Positions 22,231 to 32,384 of a DNA stretch of 64,000 bases are shown here, piece by piece; positions within the stretch are counted from its first letter, which is position 1; each line of letters starts with the position of its first letter. Made by a program: the position numbers and the translations under genes. The DNA is from Rattus norvegicus. Taxonomy: Eukaryota; Chordata; Mammalia; Rodentia; Muridae. The notes under the pieces are model-generated. The model was not told the DNA's origin. It did no database searches and worked only from the letters and a program-made list of their open reading frames with translations. Location: positions 67,994,039-68,058,038 of the forward strand of contig NC_086026.1 in the NCBI RefSeq assembly GCF_036323735.1. The letters are read 5' to 3'.

Positions 22231-22439
22231 TCAATTCATAGAAGCAGAGAGCAGTAAGTGGCTACCAGAGGTAAGGAAAGGACAGAGACACAATGGGAGA
22301 CGATGACCTATGGGTGCGGACTTCACCACATCGAATGAGCCAGGTTCTAGACATGGAGTATAGAACATGTGACCAGCGGGGCACATGACATCTGTTGAGA
22401 GAGCGTTACCTTCTGTCCACTGTGTATGTATAAGTGCAC

Positions 22440-22682
22440 ATCTGCACATGTAGGCACACGCTTTTATCACTCTCTATCTTAGTCTCTCACTGAAACTGAA
22501 CCTCACCGTTTCCGCTGGGCTAACCAGTGAGCTTCCGGCTCTGTCCACCTCCACCTGCCAGTGCTGGGGTTATGTGCACACAGACCATGCCTGCTTTTAC
22601 ATGGGTACTGGGGAATTGATTCAGGTCCTCTTGCTTTCTCAGCAAGTGCTTTTGCCCATGAAGCCATCTTCCTAGGCCCAGA
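22440..22682 (-). mobile_element. B4 SINE
   Basis: The complement matches B4 along its length: GTCTCTCACTGAAACTGAAC, GCTAACCAGTGAGCTTCCGG, GCCAGTGCTGGGGTTATGTG, TTTTACATGGGTACTGGGGA, TTCAGGTCCTCTTGCTT. Confidence 0.8.
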
Positions 22683-23288
22683 GAACGAACTCATCTTGAA
22701 TACGGAGGTAGGTGAGTAGGACCTCTCTGCCTGGGTTACTGAATAGGTGCTACACATTGTAAGAAATGCTATTAAACACTGTGAAAATCAACATTAATGT
22801 CTGTATGTTATTAGAAACAACTCCTTCTCATGTTTATTTTCCTGTACATAAGCAAAGACATTGCAAGCTAGAGGATGTGATTTCCAATTGACAGCCACTG
22901 GGTTCTCTCCTGCCGCTCTAGCTCCTTGAAGGAAAGGCCTGTTGGTAGAGCAGACAGGTTAAAGCATTCTTACTCCAGAGCCAGTTACTCTGCACGTTTC
23001 ATGAATGCCTTGAGGAAGCTACAGGACAATCTCAGCTGCTTGCTCCTGAGGGTGCAGTCCAGGCAGGACGGTTTTAAGAATCTTCTCGGGGCATTCCATG
23101 GAACCACTTCCACCCAGCCCAGAGGTGGAGCACCTCTCCCAGTGGCTTGGCACAGGGACTGTGGTAGGGTGCTGCACAACACGCTGTCCAGCCCACTGAT
23201 GAGTTGGTGGGCAGGTAGCCTCCTCTGCAGCCCCAACCCCACCCCAAAATTGCAGTTTAGAGCCCAAGAGTCTTTGCTGTTTGTTTCT
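22683..23288. other. Unique sequence, nothing recognised
   Basis: Moderately GC-rich. Overlapping frames at 22926-23315 are not bounded by recognisable splice sites. Confidence 0.35.
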
Positions 23289-23422
23289 TTGTTTTTTGAG
23301 ACAGGGCTATCCTGAAGCTCACCCTGTGTAAAGCAGGCTGGCCTTGAACCAACAGAGATCTACCCGCCTCTTCCTCCCGAGTGCTGGGATCAAAGGCGTG
23401 AGCCAACAGCTCCTGGCTAAGA
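23289..23422 (-). mobile_element. B1 SINE
   Basis: Complement of B1: TTTTTTGAGACAGGGCTATC, AAGCAGGCTGGCCTTGAACC, GAGTGCTGGGATCAAAGGCG. Confidence 0.92.
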
Positions 23423-23930
23423 GTCTTCTTTTAAGTGGTCTTTCTTGCCTATGTTTTCTGAAACAGGCTGAACTAGTAACACAAAAAGAATTAGCTGCTG
23501 TAACTGGCTCAGAGATAGTTGTGACAACAGGGTGGCTGGCGGCCATGCCACACAAGAAGTGGAAAAGCCAGTTACATGGAGAGCCACTCTAGGGTGAGGC
23601 CTCAAGGCCACTAACTGGCAGCGGTAGAGGAAGCAACAGCAGCAGCATCCCAATACCTAGATCTAGAAGCCACTGCCCACAGCTGAGAAATGCTGGCTTC
23701 CTGGGCCTACACAGGGCTCTAACACTTGTCCAGGACTAAGAGTACCAGTACCTGAGACTGACTTAAGAACTCGAACACTAGAGGGTGCCACCTACCACTG
23801 CTGCTCCTGCCTGTAAACTGTGGCTGCTTGTTGCCATCAAACACTGGGAGACACAAAAGCTTGACAGAGGCCAAAAATGGAAGAGCTTTTTTATGTATAT
23901 AAGATGTGTATTACCGTAAAATAACAACTT

Positions 23931-23932
<2 letters not shown>

Positions 23933-23980
<48 letters not shown>
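23933..23980. repeat. (CA)n microsatellite
   Basis: Pure CA dinucleotide run of about 46 bp. Confidence 0.95.
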
Positions 23981-23981
<1 letters not shown>

Positions 23982-25771
23982 AGGAATCTCTAGCTATTAT
24001 AAGACACTGCTATGAGAAATTAAAGCAGATATAAATAGAGTTAAAATGTGCCCAGGAGTTGGAAGACTCAACAGTAACAAGTAAATTCTTCCCAAATTGA
24101 TTGACAGAGTGAAAGCAGCTCCAAAACAAACAAACAAACAAACAAACAAACCCCAACAGCAAGCTTTCTGGTAGGAAAGTTCATTCCAAAATCACATGAA
24201 AATGCAAGGAACAGAATAGTCAAAATAACTTTGCAAAAACATTGAGGAATTAAAAACATGACTGGATGTATGTATTACTGTAGCCTGCATGGAATAAGGG
24301 CACGGTAGAATTCCTCTTACGTTGCTTACCAGGGGCTGTTTCGAATTTAGTAAGCTTGGTTTTGTAACGTCAATGAAAAAAAAAATCACTCCTCACATGA
24401 TACAAAGAAACCTTGGCTAGTTTTTTCTTTTTTGCAACATTGTACAATGGCAGATGAATAGAAGGCAAGCATGGGGAGGGGGGCATCTTGTGGATACCAC
24501 CATTCAGCAAGATCCTTGACTCTGACAGGAAGAACCAGCTAGACATCTCTCAGAAGCAAGGCTACCATTACAGCAGCTACAGAAGCCTAATCTTTCGCAA
24601 AGGACACCAGCCCTTAGGGTGGCAGGTAGAGAGAAAACGAGGCCACTCACACTGCGACTCTTAAAAGCCCGAAGAATGCAAAGCTGGCTTTGGGGGACTC
24701 ACAGTTACCGATGACACTGCATTCCACTTAATGGAAAGATGAACCATTCTGGTGCACGGGTAGGAGACCCTGCCATTGTATCTTAACAGATCTTGGAGGG
24801 AATACGTACAAGTTAAGGTGTTTAAATATACCTAGCCTGCTTGCCTATGACGCCTCTCCTCCATAGCGCGGTACTCTACAATGACAGGGGATTTTGCCTA
24901 CGCTGTGTACTCTGATATCCTCAGGCTCCTCCTCCAACAACAAAAAGGTAGACTAACTGCTCAATAAATGAATAAATTATGACGTCATGTAGATATTTAG
25001 TAAATATTTGCTGTGTGATTTTATGGCATCTATATAGACACTAGGCACAGGAAATGATGTGATAATCTCATGTAACCTTCTCTTTCTAGGACAATTTCTT
25101 TGATCAGATTACAAGTTGTCTTCTCCTTATTCATATTGTTTCTACTAACCGGACCCTGAGCTTCCCAGTAAAGTGGTCAGGGACTGGATGATTCTCCTTC
25201 CTTTCCCAGTCCCCCTCTCTTTGCTCTCACTGGACTCAGCTGGATAATGTAGGCTAACCTCTGGCTGTCCTACAACCTACAGTAATTTCCCTGCCTCTGC
25301 TGTGAACACAGGGACTGCATGCATGTGCACCAGCCTGCAGACTTTCTTCTACAGCTTCCTCAAACGTCTAATGCTCAGAGGAAGAAGGCCACGAGCTTCT
25401 TTATAAAGTCAGCATTGTGTGGAGGCCCTGCCAGTGAACTTTAGCATGCTCTCTTTGCTTTTAGCTGTTCGTTTTTGTTCTTGTTTTTGCTTTCTCTGCC
25501 TGGCTATCCTGTCTTCAATCAGTCTTCCTAACTAAGAACTCTCTAGCATTCTGACTAGCTGCAATCCTTTTATCTACTTTGATCACTAGATCCAAAACTC
25601 CTTCAAGGCAGGAAATAATCAGTATGTTTCTCAATTTCCCACTACTAAAACGTGCTAGAAAAACCTTAGTTAGCTGAACACAATGACTTTCGGTAAGACT
25701 GAAGAAGCCCGAGGGCCCAAGAAAATGACAGGGCTACCAATGTAGACTGGGCTGTCAGCCGTACAACTCAC
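23981..25771. other. Unique intron flank downstream of Rec114 exon 2
   Basis: Contains (AAAC)n at 24124-24151 and otherwise no recognised SINE, a rare repeat-poor 1.7 kb next to the exon. 24960-25070 (AATAAATGAATAAATTATGA, AGACACTAGGCACAGGAAAT) has a MIR/L2-like look. No additional exon identified. Confidence 0.4.
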
Positions 25772-25861
25772 CAGTAGTGTCTGTCCTTGGGAAATGAAGA
25801 AGTGGCCGGAGACAACGATCGTGAGAACAAGACACCCAGATTCTTCACTGGATTCAAAAAC
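25772..25861 (-). CDS. Rec114: Rec114 exon 2 (residues 53-82)
   Basis: This is a 90-nt internal exon of 30 codons, phase 0 at both ends. It reads VFESSEESGCLVLTIVVSGH followed by FFISQGQTLL, continuing directly from the TWK that ends exon 1. The acceptor is a pyrimidine-rich tract ending TTTTCTCTCTTCAAG (AG at 25863-25862). The donor is CTACTG followed by GTGAGTTG (GT at 25771-25770). The alternating hydrophobic residues of LVLTIVVSGHFFI fit a beta hairpin of the PH-like domain, which in mouse REC114 binds partners including TOPOVIBL and ANKRD31. Because the exon is symmetric, skipping it would keep the frame but remove core strands. It is shorter than usual open-frame cutoffs and was found from its splice sites and similarity. 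The next expected residues (EGFSLIGS... in mouse and human, from memory) were not found in 1-25771. Confidence 0.93.
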
Positions 25862-26033
25862 CTTGAAGAGAGAAAAATATGTGGTAGTGTTTCCTTGATA
25901 CCCATGAAAACAATCTGAAAGCAGATTACTTCCTCAGACTGAGCATCCTATCCAAACCTTCTTCATTTACTCTGTATGGGTTCCCTTGCAGAGTCAACCT
26001 TCCTCATGTATATAGTGTGGAAAGATGTACTGT

Positions 26034-26137
26034 AAAAAGGTAAAATTAGTGCCTAGGAAGCGCAAGGCCCTGGGTTCAGTCCCCAGCTCCGAAAAAAAAG
26101 AACCAAAAAAAAAAAAAAAAAAAAAAGGTAAAATTAG
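26034..26137 (+). mobile_element. 5'-truncated ID SINE with perfect 16-bp target-site duplication
   Basis: AAAAAGGTAAAATTAG occurs at 26034-26049 and 26122-26137. Between them the ID starts mid-body at TGCCTAGGAAGCGCAAGGCC, so the first ~30 bp including the A-box are absent. The perfect duplication shows it inserted already truncated and recently. It lies 170-260 bp upstream of exon 2 in intron 1. Confidence 0.93.
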
Positions 26138-27204
26138 GAGACCAGAGTAATAGGGAGAGGTGGGTCTTGAGCTGTAATTTTTCAGTCATGTTTTAACAAG
26201 TCATCTCTTCTAAGGGTCTAAATTTCCTTTCTCCATGATGAAGACGATCCTTCCCAGAGTCACTGTGAGACCTCAGTGCCCTCTTTTCTTCATCGGAGCA
26301 ATTCACCTTCCTCACCCCACAAAGCTGCTGCCTCCCTTCCTGCCCCCACTGTGTCAATGCTCCTCAGTGCAGGCGCCCCAGTGTACAGCATGTCCCACAG
26401 GGTGCCACAGTGTACAGCATGTGTGTACAGCATGTCCCAGGCCTCTGGGCAGCCATCCCTTGGGGCCTGCGGCCTTCCAGCCTACAGTAACCTTTTTGAG
26501 GTAGTTCCACTGAAGAGTTTGATCTGATATCAGTAAGATATCCTGAAACTCACCACCTATGTTGGTAAATCTTATTTTCCATTTCTTCATCTTGAGTCTA
26601 AATAGAAGGCCCTGGGTTTATCTCCATGGTATTTTATTTTGTTAGATTTACAGGGTATACTTTTCCGGACTAGTGAGTTCTAGGGAGAAAACTGAGGCAC
26701 TGATATGAAAACGTCGGGGAAGACATGACCACACACATCTAAAGGAGAGAAACGGGTCTCAAGGGACTGAATGATTAAAAGAAGAAAACAAAACAAATAA
26801 CACTGTAAGGTAAACAGCCTTACATAGCAAACTTTACTGTTTGAAGTTTAAATAATTAACATACAAGTAACTCCAGCTAGTTATTATCTTTCTATAATCT
26901 CTACCTTACGGTTTCTTATGCGGACTTCAGAATTTTAGTTATATAATAAACTCACAGTTTCTTGAATTTTAATTTCCAAACTTCGAAAGCCAACATTGCA
27001 GATGTCAAGAGGGTAAACCCTGCCCCAGTTCCTTCATTCGCTACTTTCCCCACACTGGGCCCTGGGTATTTACAGAACATGCCTCCCACCAGTGTACATG
27101 AACAATCTTGTATGCCTTATGGTCACTCCGAAATACAGCACAGCTTTCAAAACTGCAGTCCAGACAATACATGTGGACGACAAAACTTTAACATAACAAT
27201 GTAA
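26138..27204. other. Unique sequence with a small tandem at 26390-26435
   Basis: The segment 26387-26436 repeats AGTGTACAGCATGT-type units about three times. The rest of this intron stretch shows nothing I recognise. Confidence 0.4.
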
Positions 27205-27426
27205 CTTCGAATGTTTTTATTTTATGCATATTGCTATATGCACGTCTGTAACAATACTGTGTGTCCGGTGTCGATGGAGGCTACAGAAAGGTACCAGATA
27301 ACCTGGAGCCTGAGTTAGGGATAACTGTAAGCTGTCATGTGGATGGGTACTGGACCTCAAATCCAGGTCCTTGGGAAAAGCAACCTGGATCCCCAGGAAA
27401 AACGACTGAGTTATCTCTGCAGCCCC
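27205..27426 (-). mobile_element. B3 SINE
   Basis: Complement of B3: TTGTCTGTTCTA-like region lost, but TAACTGTAAGCTGTCATGTG, GTACTGGACCTCAAATCCAG and ACTGAGTTATCTCTGCAGCC are clear. Confidence 0.7.
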
Positions 27427-27499
27427 AGAGTATCCAAAATATAAATGCACAGCTTATATCCTTCCTAAAATAATCTCCATCCTGACTTCCACCAACAGG

Positions 27500-27645
27500 T
27501 TTGTTTGTCTGTCTGTGAGACTGGGTCTCACTATGTGTCCCTGGCTATCCTGGCTCTGTGGAGCAGACTGGCCTTGGGCTGACAGAGAGCTGTGTGCCTC
27601 TGCTGGGTGCTGGGATTAAACACATGCACTACCATACATGGCTTC
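27500..27645 (-). mobile_element. B1 SINE
   Basis: Complement of B1: GAGACTGGGTCTCACTATGT, TGGAGCAGACTGGCCTTGGG, TGGGTGCTGGGATTAAACAC. Confidence 0.9.
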
Positions 27646-27657
27646 TAACAAACAGTA

Positions 27658-27797
27658 ATAAAAAGTTATGTATATGTGTATGCGTCTATGGATGTCCACA
27701 CATCTGTTTGGATTCCCACAGAATCCCCCGAGGTGGAGTGGCAGGCAGTTACGTGCCCCCTGATGTGGAGTTGGGGGCCTCTGGAAGAGTAATAAGT
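27658..27797 (-). mobile_element. B3 SINE, left part, interrupted by family B repeat
   Basis: Complement of a B3 from its tail (ATGTATATGTGTATGCGTCT) to GGAAGAGTAATAAGTCC. The head resumes at 28200-28235 (CCTCTTAACCACTAAGCCAT). Confidence 0.7.
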
Positions 27798-28200
27798 CCT
27801 TATCTCAGTCAGGCTTTCTTTTCCTGCACAAACATTATGGCCAAGAAGCAGGTTGGGGAGGAAAAGGGTTATTCAGCTTACACTTCCACATTGCTGTTCA
27901 TCACCAAAATCAGGGCTGGAACTCAAGCAGGGCAGGAAGCAGCAGCTGATGCAGAGGCCGTGGAGGGATGTTTCTTACTGGCTTGCTTCCCCTGGCTTGC
28001 TCAGCTTGCTCTCTCATAGAACCCAAAACTACCAGCCCAGGGATGGCACCACCCACAATGGGCTGGGTCCTCCCCCTTGATCACTAATTGAGAAAAATGC
28101 CTTACAGCTGGGTGTCATGGAGGCATTTCCACAACGGAGGCTCCTTTTTCTGTGATAACTTCAGCTTGTATCAAGTTGACACACAAAACCAGCCAGTATA
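27798..28200 (+). mobile_element. Rodent medium repeat, family B, inserted in a B3
   Basis: CTCAGTCAGGCTTTCTTTTC, GAGGAAAAGGGTTATTCAGC, TTACACTTCCACATTGCTGT, CAATGGGCTGGGTCCTCCCC, TTGATCACTAATTGAGAAAA, ending TATCAAGTTGACACACAAAA. Flanking AGTCCTTA and AGTCCTCT may be a decayed 8-bp target duplication. Confidence 0.75.
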
Positions 28201-28236
28201 GTCCTCTTAACCACTAAGCCATCTCTTAAGCTCCAA
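28200..28236 (-). mobile_element. B3 SINE head, right part
   Basis: Completes the B3 split by the family B insertion. Confidence 0.65.
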
Positions 28237-28417
28237 TATACAAAAGTTTTACATTTGGCTTCAGCAATGTTGCTACGTGTGCACACAGGGAAATGGGTTA
28301 GAATATCACTCAACAACTATACCATTCTTTTTCATTTCTGTTAGGGACTTTCCCCCTAAATATAGTTTTGGTGCAAAGTACACCGTTACGTGGAAACTTA
28401 AGGGTTCTTTGGAAGGT

Positions 28418-29095
28418 TGTGTTGGATGGTGTTTTGCTGGGGCAAACATGTGAAGGAATGTCTAGCTGAAGCAGACACAGGTAAAAGGATGTTCTGCTAA
28501 AGCAAGCACATGAAAGGACACTTGACGAAGGATTCTTTGCTAACCACACACATGTATTGGCCCACCATACATTGGCATAGTTGAGCTGTATTTGTTGGGA
28601 CTCCATAGAAAGAAATGCATCAAAAGTTGGTGGTGTGCTGCAGTTTCTTGCTGCTTCCACTGACTTGGGCTGATTGGCAGAGTGATGTCAGTTGAGACAA
28701 ATGCATGTGCTGAGGCGAGACCCACGGAGGACACGTGATGTATGGAGGGTATAAATAGGACTCCACGGACAGTGGGGGGGCTGAGCTTGGCTTGCTTATA
28801 GAGCTAACTGTGCAACGCTTGTGGGTCTCGTGTCTGCTCTGATCTTCGCTTCCTTGAGAGGCACAGCTGAGAACTTCTCCTGGATTCCTCCTGGTACCTC
28901 CTGCTGGCCTGTGGCGAGGCTGAGTCATGGCTGTCTCTGCTAGGTAGTGCCATTGCTGCCAACTCCTTTCTGCTATCCTGACTCCCGAACTGGACTGTCG
29001 GCGTGTATATCTGTGAAGTGTTTGGGACCTGTGAACTGAACTGCTGATTTCCGGACAACACAGACGGGAGTTGCTTCAAAGAACCTTTCTAAACA
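28418..29095 (+). mobile_element. ERV LTR with TATA box, antisense to Rec114
   Basis: An LTR-like block of about 680 bp starting TGTGTTGGATGGTGTTTTGC and ending near TTTCTAAACA. It contains a run of GCTAAAGCAA/GCTGAAGCAG repeats, a TATA box in GAGGGTATAAATAGG at about 28746-28760, and a downstream 5'-leader-like region. Sequence after the terminus (29096-29210, C-rich, CTACCTCTGGTGGAGG, CGTTTAAGAACC) may be residual internal sequence. ERVK-type by general appearance; the family name is uncertain. No retroviral coding region is present. Confidence 0.65.
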
Positions 29096-29214
29096 GGTCC
29101 GCCCCCCACCCCCCAACCCCATATCTTTTCTTTTCTACTACCTCTGGTGGAGGTGGCAGACTAAAAGGGAGGTTAAAGCGTTTAAGAACCACCACTAAAA
29201 ATAGGATTTGAAAA

Positions 29215-30560
29215 AATTAAAGCTACAACACCATTATGGATATTCTGGTTAGTCTTGGGATGCTCATGTTAAAGAGGTTACTTCCTTCTAAACTACTGAG
29301 TTATGACTATAGACCTGTAGGAAACTGTTTGGACTTTCTCTGCCTCCCATCTTGTTGCCTACAATTGCTCAAACAGCATCTTTATATACAAGTGTCACAG
29401 ACATCTCAAATCTAACGGTCCAAAAGTTGAGCTCCTTAACCTTCTGCACTGATTCACCCTGGCTGCCAGTTTCCTGCCTCATAAAATAAATTATCCTTCA
29501 GTTCTTTAGGGGGAAAAACACAGAATCATCCACCTCCCCTTTTGCACTATCCAAATCCAATCCATCAGCGAATCCTTTGTGTCAAAATGTACAGAAGCAG
29601 ACAATTCTCCTCCAGTCTGGTCGCTTGTTCTTATCCTTATCATTACCAGCAGGGCTGCCATTATAGTCTCCTGACTGGCTTCCCTTCTGTTCCGGCTCCC
29701 TTCTCTAAGACAGTTTATTTCCATCCAATAAAGTAGCCAGAGCGATCTGTAAACATGTAAGTCAAATCCTGACATTTCCAGCTCAGAGCCCTTCAGTGAC
29801 TCCCCCCATTCCAAAGTCTCACGGCCTCTCTGCTCTTCTGTCTGCTCTCTGACCCACGTGGGCTCCTTGTGGCTTCCTGCACTGCACCTGCTGGGCACAC
29901 TTAGGCTTATAGCCCTCCATGTTTTCAGTGCTGTGCTAGCTGAGAATCTCTTGTGGAATCCTGCACCACTCTCTTCTCTGGATCACTACTTCGGTAAACC
30001 TTTTGGCTCCCCCCTCCCAAGTCCACCCCATTCCCACCCCAGCTTTATTTTTTTTTCCACAGCTCTTACTGACTTGCCCCATACTCTATTGTTACTTACT
30101 GTTAGTTGCCTACTGGGAGCATATTTTAATCTCCAAAAAGACTGAGATGGATCACTGCGATTTATCCTATATATCCTAAGGTCTCGGATAGTGCCTGACT
30201 AAATGTATAATATAAAATGGATATATACACAACATATTTTAACTGGATAAATGAGTTTGAAATTCCAATGAAGGCACCATATTAAAATGCACCATTTTCA
30301 AAGGAAACAAAGGCTTTTTCAGAAGGAATTCATCATTAAGAAAACTATACTAGGGGGAAATATTTAAAAAGCTGTCCTTCAGACAGAACAATGATGTCAG
30401 ATGAAAACTAAGATCTCTACAGAGGAGAGTAGAACTGGAAATAGCAATCACCCGGGTGATTATATAGGAATTTCTTACCCACATATCATTAAAAGTTCAT
30501 AACTGACGTTACAAATAATCCTCAGTCCAAATGAAGGAAGGATAAACAGAAAAAGGGAGA
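29215..30560. other. Repeat-poor intronic stretch
   Basis: About 1.3 kb with no SINE or L1 that I recognise; pyrimidine-rich around 29990-30060. Short frames (29506-29898 minus, 29858-30145 plus) lack exon signatures. Confidence 0.4.
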
Positions 30561-30715
30561 CTGTGGGATGGCTCTGTAGGTAAAGGCACTGGTGGCCAAG
30601 ACTGAAGCCATCCAAGTTCAATGCTCTAACTGACTCCTGTAAGGTGTTCCCTGACCTCCACAACCTCCCCAGTGCCTCAACTCCAAGCAAGCACTTAAAT
30701 AAATATAATTAAAAC
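30561..30715 (+). mobile_element. B4/B3-type SINE (diverged)
   Basis: GACTGTGGGATGGCTCTGTA, CCATCCAAGTTCAATGCTCT, GTTCCCTGACCTCCACAACC, ending AAATAAATATAATTAAAAC. Confidence 0.65.
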
Positions 30716-30721
30716 AAAGTT

Positions 30722-31235
30722 TCAATGCCTGGCCGGAGGCCTGTAAAGGCAGATGCCATGGGCTGACCAACTCGGCTGCCATCTGAGCCCAGATCCAGCA
30801 CTTTGAGTTGGCCCACCCCGAACATACTCCATCTGTGAGATGCTGGGCTGTGTTGAGGAGCGGCTCCTGCAGAACCAGATGTTATTACTGAACTGGGCGG
30901 GGGTCCTAGGCAAGCCAGTCTGACCTCAGGATGGAATTACTGTCACTGCAGCCTGTGCTGCCCGCCCTGCAGGGAGAAGGGCAGTGTGGGGCAGCCTCCC
31001 TGCCTACAAGCTACCGCCACAGGTTTGAGCTCTCTGAGCTGAGGTCATGGCACGTGCTGAGGCCAGAGACCATCTGCATGTCCTGCAGTCTGTGCTCTCG
31101 CCAGAATCCATGTGGAAGTCCATGATCTGAGCTTCCGCTGACTGCAAACTCGCAGTTAAGTGAGACTTAAGGCTTCTATGACAACCTCTACCCCCCAAAA
31201 GTATTAAGTCTAGCCAGAAAGCCATCAAAGCGAAC
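30722..31235. other. GC-rich block, unrecognised; possible retroposed sequence
   Basis: About 500 bp with much higher GC than its surroundings, directly after an A-rich SINE tail and directly before an L1 ORF1 remnant. No frame longer than about 75 codons. The text near 31120-31235 (CCGCTGACTGCAAACTCGCA, AAGGCTTCTATGACAACCTC, AAAAGTATTAAGTCTAGCCA) looks dispersed in rodent genomes to me. It could be a processed pseudogene or non-coding retrocopy, but I cannot name a source. Confidence 0.35.
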
Positions 31236-31239
31236 TCTT

Positions 31240-31445
31240 AAAAAATTGTGATAAATTTAGCACTTTCTTTGACCGAAGTATCAATTTCTTCTATGGTATC
31301 TTCTACGCCCAAGAGTCTCTCTTCCACCTCTTGTATGCTATTGGTGATGCTTGCATCTGAAGATCCTGTTCTCTTTCCTTTTCCATCCCAGGATTGCCTC
31401 AGTTTGTGTTTTCTTTTCAGTGTCTTGATGTGCCAGGGTGGGCTG
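31240..31445 (-). mobile_element. L1 ORF1 remnant (coiled-coil region)
   Basis: On the minus strand the frame reads GKRTGSSDASITNSIQEVEE then a RLLGVEDTIEEIDTSVKES stretch. This closely resembles the rodent L1 ORF1p coiled coil (the ASITN-IQE-EERI-G-EDSIE pattern). It is a short fragment without the RRM or C-terminal domain and not a functional gene. Confidence 0.85.
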
Positions 31446-31740
31446 ATATTGGGGGGGGGGGGAGAAGAAAGGGAGGAGAAGCTACATGAGGGACAAACTG
31501 AGGGTGGGGAAGCTGAAATCCAGATGTTCAATAAATAAAGGAAGGAAGGAAGAAAAGTTGTGATAAAGATGTTAACGTGTAGCTCTCCACCAACAAATGA
31601 TGGCTTCTTGTAGGGGTGCAGGAGAAGGACTCAGCTTTAAGGGGCTGACCATTGGGAGTTTGACCATGCTCCAGTATCCGTTGGTCTCTCTCTCGCTCTC
31701 TTGCTCTCTCTCAACCTTTTATTCATTCTTTGTGAGTGTC
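31446..31740. mobile_element. L1-related and simple-repeat sequence
   Basis: A G13 run at 31451-31463, purine-rich sequence ending AATAAATAAAGGAAGGAAGG, then GAGTTTGACCATGCTCCAGT-type text known from rodent L1. A CTCT-rich patch ends it. Boundaries unclear. Confidence 0.4.
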
Positions 31741-31741
31741 A

Positions 31742-31885
31742 TATTTTTTGAGACAGGGTTTTCCTGTGTGTAGCCCTGGTTGTCCTGGGCTGTCTGTATA
31801 CCAAGCTGGTCTCAAACTCACAGAGATCCTCCTGCCTCTGACTACTGGGTACTGGGATTAAAAGTATGTGCTACCACTGGGAAAA
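31742..31885 (-). mobile_element. B1 SINE
   Basis: Complement of B1: TTTTTTGAGACAGGGTTTTC, CAAGCTGGTCTCAAACTCAC, TGGGTACTGGGATTAAAAGT. Confidence 0.92.
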
Positions 31886-31909
31886 AAAGTTTGAAATAAA
31901 TAAATTTTA

Positions 31910-32075
31910 AATTTAAGCCAAGAGTAGTGGTGCATGTCTCTAATCTAGCTCTTGAGAGGCAGCCAGGCAGATCTCTGTGTCTAAAGACAGCTTAAACTAC
32001 ACACTTAATTTGGGGCTAACCAGGGCTATTCAGTACGATCCTGTCTCCAAAAACAAGCAATCAAACAAAACACAA
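31910..32075 (+). mobile_element. B1 SINE, diverged
   Basis: GAGTAGTGGTGCATGTCTCT, AGGCAGCCAGGCAGATCTCT, AACCAGGGCTATTCAGTACG, ATCCTGTCTCCAAAAACAAG. It faces the neighbouring B1, forming a tail-to-tail inverted pair. Confidence 0.8.
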
Positions 32076-32224
32076 AAAGGAATAGATGGGCCAAATGAAT
32101 ACACAACAAATAGCAAATGACAAACTTAATCCTGTCGATAACAACAATAAATGTAAATAGTTCAAACATCCCAATTTATGACACAAGCTGTTAGATTGTA
32201 TTAAAAACACCCTTTTCAGCCATG

Positions 32225-32264
32225 TGTTGTGTGTGTGTGTGTAAGAGAGAGAGAGACAGACAGA

Positions 32265-32325
<61 letters not shown>

Positions 32326-32351
32326 GGACAGAGAGAGAGAGAGAGAGGGAC

Positions 32352-32384
<33 letters not shown>

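Larger units (their letters stand above)
1..25771 (-). other. Rec114: Rec114 intron 2 (5' part; probably continues left of window)
   Basis: This is the region downstream of exon 2 in the sense of Rec114. I looked by eye for minus-strand coding matching the next part of REC114 (a motif around LLFGTTIK and the rest of the PH-like domain) and found none. The stretch is therefore best read as the start of intron 2. An exon missed by eye is possible, so the intron assignment is an inference. Confidence 0.6.

Noticed and set aside
23780..25771. Candidate Rec114 exon 3
   Set aside because: I compared minus-strand frames here with the expected motif around LLFGTTIK and found no match with splice sites.
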